This document shows positions 6,275-8,000 of a stretch of DNA of 8,000 nucleotides, piece after piece. A program made the translations under genes and the position numbers. Source of the DNA: CAG-488 sp963625295 (lineage in GTDB: Bacteria > Bacillota > Clostridia > Oscillospirales > Acutalibacteraceae). The notes below the pieces were generated by a model. The model was not told the origin of the DNA. It searched no databases and saw only the letters and a list, made by a program, of their open reading frames with translations. The DNA lies in the NCBI GenBank assembly GCA_963625295.1, contig CAVFTC010000082.1:1-8000 (forward strand), given 5' to 3'. The stretch's first letter is position 1. The number at the start of each line of letters is the position of its first letter.

Positions 6275-7867
6275 ATGAAAAAGTTTTTAGCAGTGTTTTT
6301 AAGCTTGGTAATCTTTGCAATGGTCATCGCTCCCATGAGCGTACTGGCGGAGGATTCCTGCAATTGCGACACGGAACCGATAATTTATGTTCGCGGTCGT
6401 GCGAGTATTCATGTCAATAAGGATGATAAGAGCAGCGAGGAACTGCCATATGTTCCCGACGGATTTCTTGAGAATGCTCTCAAGGAGCTTGTTCCCGTCT
6501 ACACAAAGGGCTATCTGACCGATGACTTTTCGGAATTCAAAACGCTTTTCACTCAGTACATGGCGGAGGCGTACAAGGATTTTGCGCTCGACAACAACGG
6601 AAATATTGCCAACAATTCCGGCTACAGCACAGCGGAGTATTGGAAAAACAACCCTATAAAGGATGTTCACAAGCCGACAAGCGATACCTCAACGGCTCAG
6701 GGCGCAACGGATGAGATCTACAAGTATTTCTTCCAGTATGATTGCCGTCTTGACCCGTGCGAAATTGCGGACGACCTCCACGAATATATTCAGGCGGTCA
6801 AGGAGGTTACGGGTCATTCACGCATTAAGGTTCTTGCAAGATGTCTCGGCACAACCATTCTTTCTGCTTACCTTGCCGAATACGGCTGGGAGGATATTGA
6901 CGATGTTGTGCTTTACAACCCCATTTGCTTTGGAACAGAGGTTACAAATTCGCTGTTTAACGGCGAAATGCATTTTGACGCCGATGCGGTTGATTTCTTT
7001 GCAAGCCAGAACCTTGACGAATCACTTCCGCTCACCCTCCTTAAAGAGGTTATAACGCTGAGCAACAAGCTCAACGGACTCGGCATGACGATGGAGTATT
7101 TCAACAAAACCGCAACAAAGGTTGCAAAGTATGTTACTCCCGATGTTATGAGGGTCAGCTACGGTACAACACCCGGCTACTGGTCGATGGTTTCAGCCGA
7201 CAGGTTTGAAGAGGCGAGGGACTATATTTTCGCAGGTGTTGAAGAGGAATACGCAGGACTTATCGCAAAGCTGAACCATTATCATGAAACGGTCGGCACG
7301 AAGCTTAACGATATTTACAAGCAGATGAAGGCCGACGGCATCAATGTTTCGATAATTGCAAAATACGGCTATCAGCTTTATCCGATTTGCTACAATGCGA
7401 ATCAGCAGAGCGACATGATTGTAACCTGTGAGCAGCAGGCACCAGGCACGACGACTGCAGTCATCGGCTCAAAGCTGAGCGATGAGTATATCGAAAATGC
7501 AAAGGCAGCGGGAACGGATAAATACATTTCTCCCGATCGTGCCGTTGATGCGTCAACAACTCTTTTCCCGGATACAACATGGTACATTCAGAATATGAAG
7601 CACAACTGCTATCCGGAAATCCTCAATCCGTTGATTTACAGCCTGCTCAGATATGACGGGGAGCCGATGACGGTTTTCAGTAATGAAAGCTATCCGCAGT
7701 ACCTTATCTATGAGGGCGAGGAGAACAAAGGCGATACGATAAGACCGATGACGAACGAGGATAAGGGCGATCCGATAGAAAGTCCGGATTTCTTTACGCT
7801 TCTCAAAAACATCATCACAAATATATTTAAAATTATCATTGAACAGCTCGGAAAGCTTTTTAAATGA
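6275..7867 (+). CDS. Secreted alpha/beta-hydrolase-like protein with Cys at the nucleophile position
   Basis: This 530-residue protein is probably exported: residues 1-25 form a Sec signal peptide (basic MKK, hydrophobic core, VLA cleavage before ED). Lipase-like alpha/beta-hydrolase features follow. A strand PIIYVRGRAS (35-44) resembles the usual oxyanion-hole HG segment. A helix with DDLHEYIQAVKEVTG (166-180) leads to the strand and elbow KVLARCLGTT (185-194). Here the GxSxG nucleophile elbow reads A-R-C-L-G, putting Cys190 where Ser is expected. Asp380 and His443 are in plausible positions for the other two triad members. The hydrophobic, amphipathic C-terminus (506-530) might contact membranes. 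The ATG at 6275 is chosen over the in-frame ATG at 6254 because GAGGAGAG (6261-6268) sits between them and the signal peptide starts cleanly. It lies 52 bases after the ABC-F gene, without a terminator. The substrate is unknown, and it may be a diverged or inactive hydrolase. Confidence 0.75.
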   Translation: MKKFLAVFLSLVIFAMVIAPMSVLAEDSCNCDTEPIIYVRGRASIHVNKDDKSSEELPYVPDGFLENALKELVPVYTKGYLTDDFSEFKTLFTQYMAEAYKDFALDNNGNIANNSGYSTAEYWKNNPIKDVHKPTSDTSTAQGATDEIYKYFFQYDCRLDPCEIADDLHEYIQAVKEVTGHSRIKVLARCLGTTILSAYLAEYGWEDIDDVVLYNPICFGTEVTNSLFNGEMHFDADAVDFFASQNLDESLPLTLLKEVITLSNKLNGLGMTMEYFNKTATKVAKYVTPDVMRVSYGTTPGYWSMVSADRFEEARDYIFAGVEEEYAGLIAKLNHYHETVGTKLNDIYKQMKADGINVSIIAKYGYQLYPICYNANQQSDMIVTCEQQAPGTTTAVIGSKLSDEYIENAKAAGTDKYISPDRAVDASTTLFPDTTWYIQNMKHNCYPEILNPLIYSLLRYDGEPMTVFSNESYPQYLIYEGEENKGDTIRPMTNEDKGDPIESPDFFTLLKNIITNIFKIIIEQLGKLFK

Positions 7868-7874
7868 TTATAGC

Positions 7875-7917
7875 AAAAGGGACTGCATATCGTTCTGATA
7901 TGTCGTCCCCTTTTTTT
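7875..7917 (+). terminator. Strong intrinsic terminator ending the gene run
   Basis: A stem pairs GGGAC (7879-7883) with GTCCC (7905-7909) and CATATC (7886-7891) with GATATG (7897-7902), with a two-base internal mismatch on each side and a five-base loop. The flanking AAAA and seven T (7911-7917) complete a standard Rho-independent signal seven bases after the hydrolase stop codon. It is the first convincing terminator after the operon promoter at 1021, apart from the weak hairpin at 1330-1365. Confidence 0.88.
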
Positions 7918-8000
7918 AAGGCGATACCGCACAATTTAGGTGTGCGGATTGCGCAGTAAGATTTTTCGTCAGGTTGTACAAAAAAATTGCAGGCTTGCTG
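7918..8000. repeat. Intergenic tail with a second hairpin, candidate dispersed repeat
   Basis: After the terminator, CCGCACA (7927-7933) pairs with TGTGCGG (7941-7947) around a seven-base loop, then comes an A-rich tract at 7959-7968. No reading frame is evident. The density of structure suggests a repeated intergenic element, but only one copy is visible here, so this is a guess. Confidence 0.3.

Noticed and set aside
5518..6372. Minus-strand frame of 284 residues
   Set aside because: It lies antisense to the ABC-F and hydrolase genes, which have clear motifs and ribosome sites. It looks like a codon-bias artefact.
1..8000. CRISPR arrays, tRNA or rRNA genes
   Set aside because: No regularly spaced direct repeats, cloverleaf-like sequence or rRNA segments were seen.

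Overview
The window looks like a chromosomal stretch from a low-to-moderate GC Firmicute, most likely a gut Clostridia member. Support comes from strong purine-rich Shine-Dalgarno sites, frequent TTG and GTG starts, a YkpA-type ABC-F ATPase, and a short YxxPxL-leader peptide followed by HprK-like and PqqD-like genes. The taxonomic guess is inference; no rRNA or other marker is present.

Positions 1-980 hold the 5' two thirds of an IS30-family transposase on the minus strand, intact as far as it can be read and cut by the window edge. Its upstream end carries a perfect 19-bp inverted repeat (929-947 / 961-979) that probably marks the insertion sequence end or a junction between two such ends.

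Positions 1021-4591 are the centrepiece: a compact plus-strand operon that looks like a minimal ribosomally made, post-translationally modified peptide (RiPP) system. A near-consensus promoter and a structured leader precede a 53-residue precursor peptide, too short to stand out among the longer overlapping frames. Its N-terminal half has a YxxPxL leader motif and its C-terminal half is rich in Ser and Thr, with no Cys. An intercistronic hairpin follows, then an HprK-like kinase, an exporter-type ABC transporter without a peptidase domain, a stand-alone PqqD-like peptide chaperone and a small S24/S26-type serine peptidase. The last three junctions are tight or overlapping. No radical SAM enzyme, lasso cyclase, lanthipeptide synthetase or YcaO is present. 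The simplest reading is that PqqD binds the leader, the kinase phosphorylates the Ser/Thr-rich core, the peptidase removes the leader and the ABC protein exports the product. That scheme is inference from family knowledge.

Positions 4618-7867 continue in the same direction with an ABC-F ATPase, which has unusual signature and Walker A positions, and a secreted alpha/beta-hydrolase-like protein with Cys where the nucleophile Ser is expected. No terminator is seen between 1366 and 7874, so all genes may share one transcript that ends at a strong intrinsic terminator at 7875-7917. The last 80 bases hold a second hairpin in sequence that may be an intergenic repeat.
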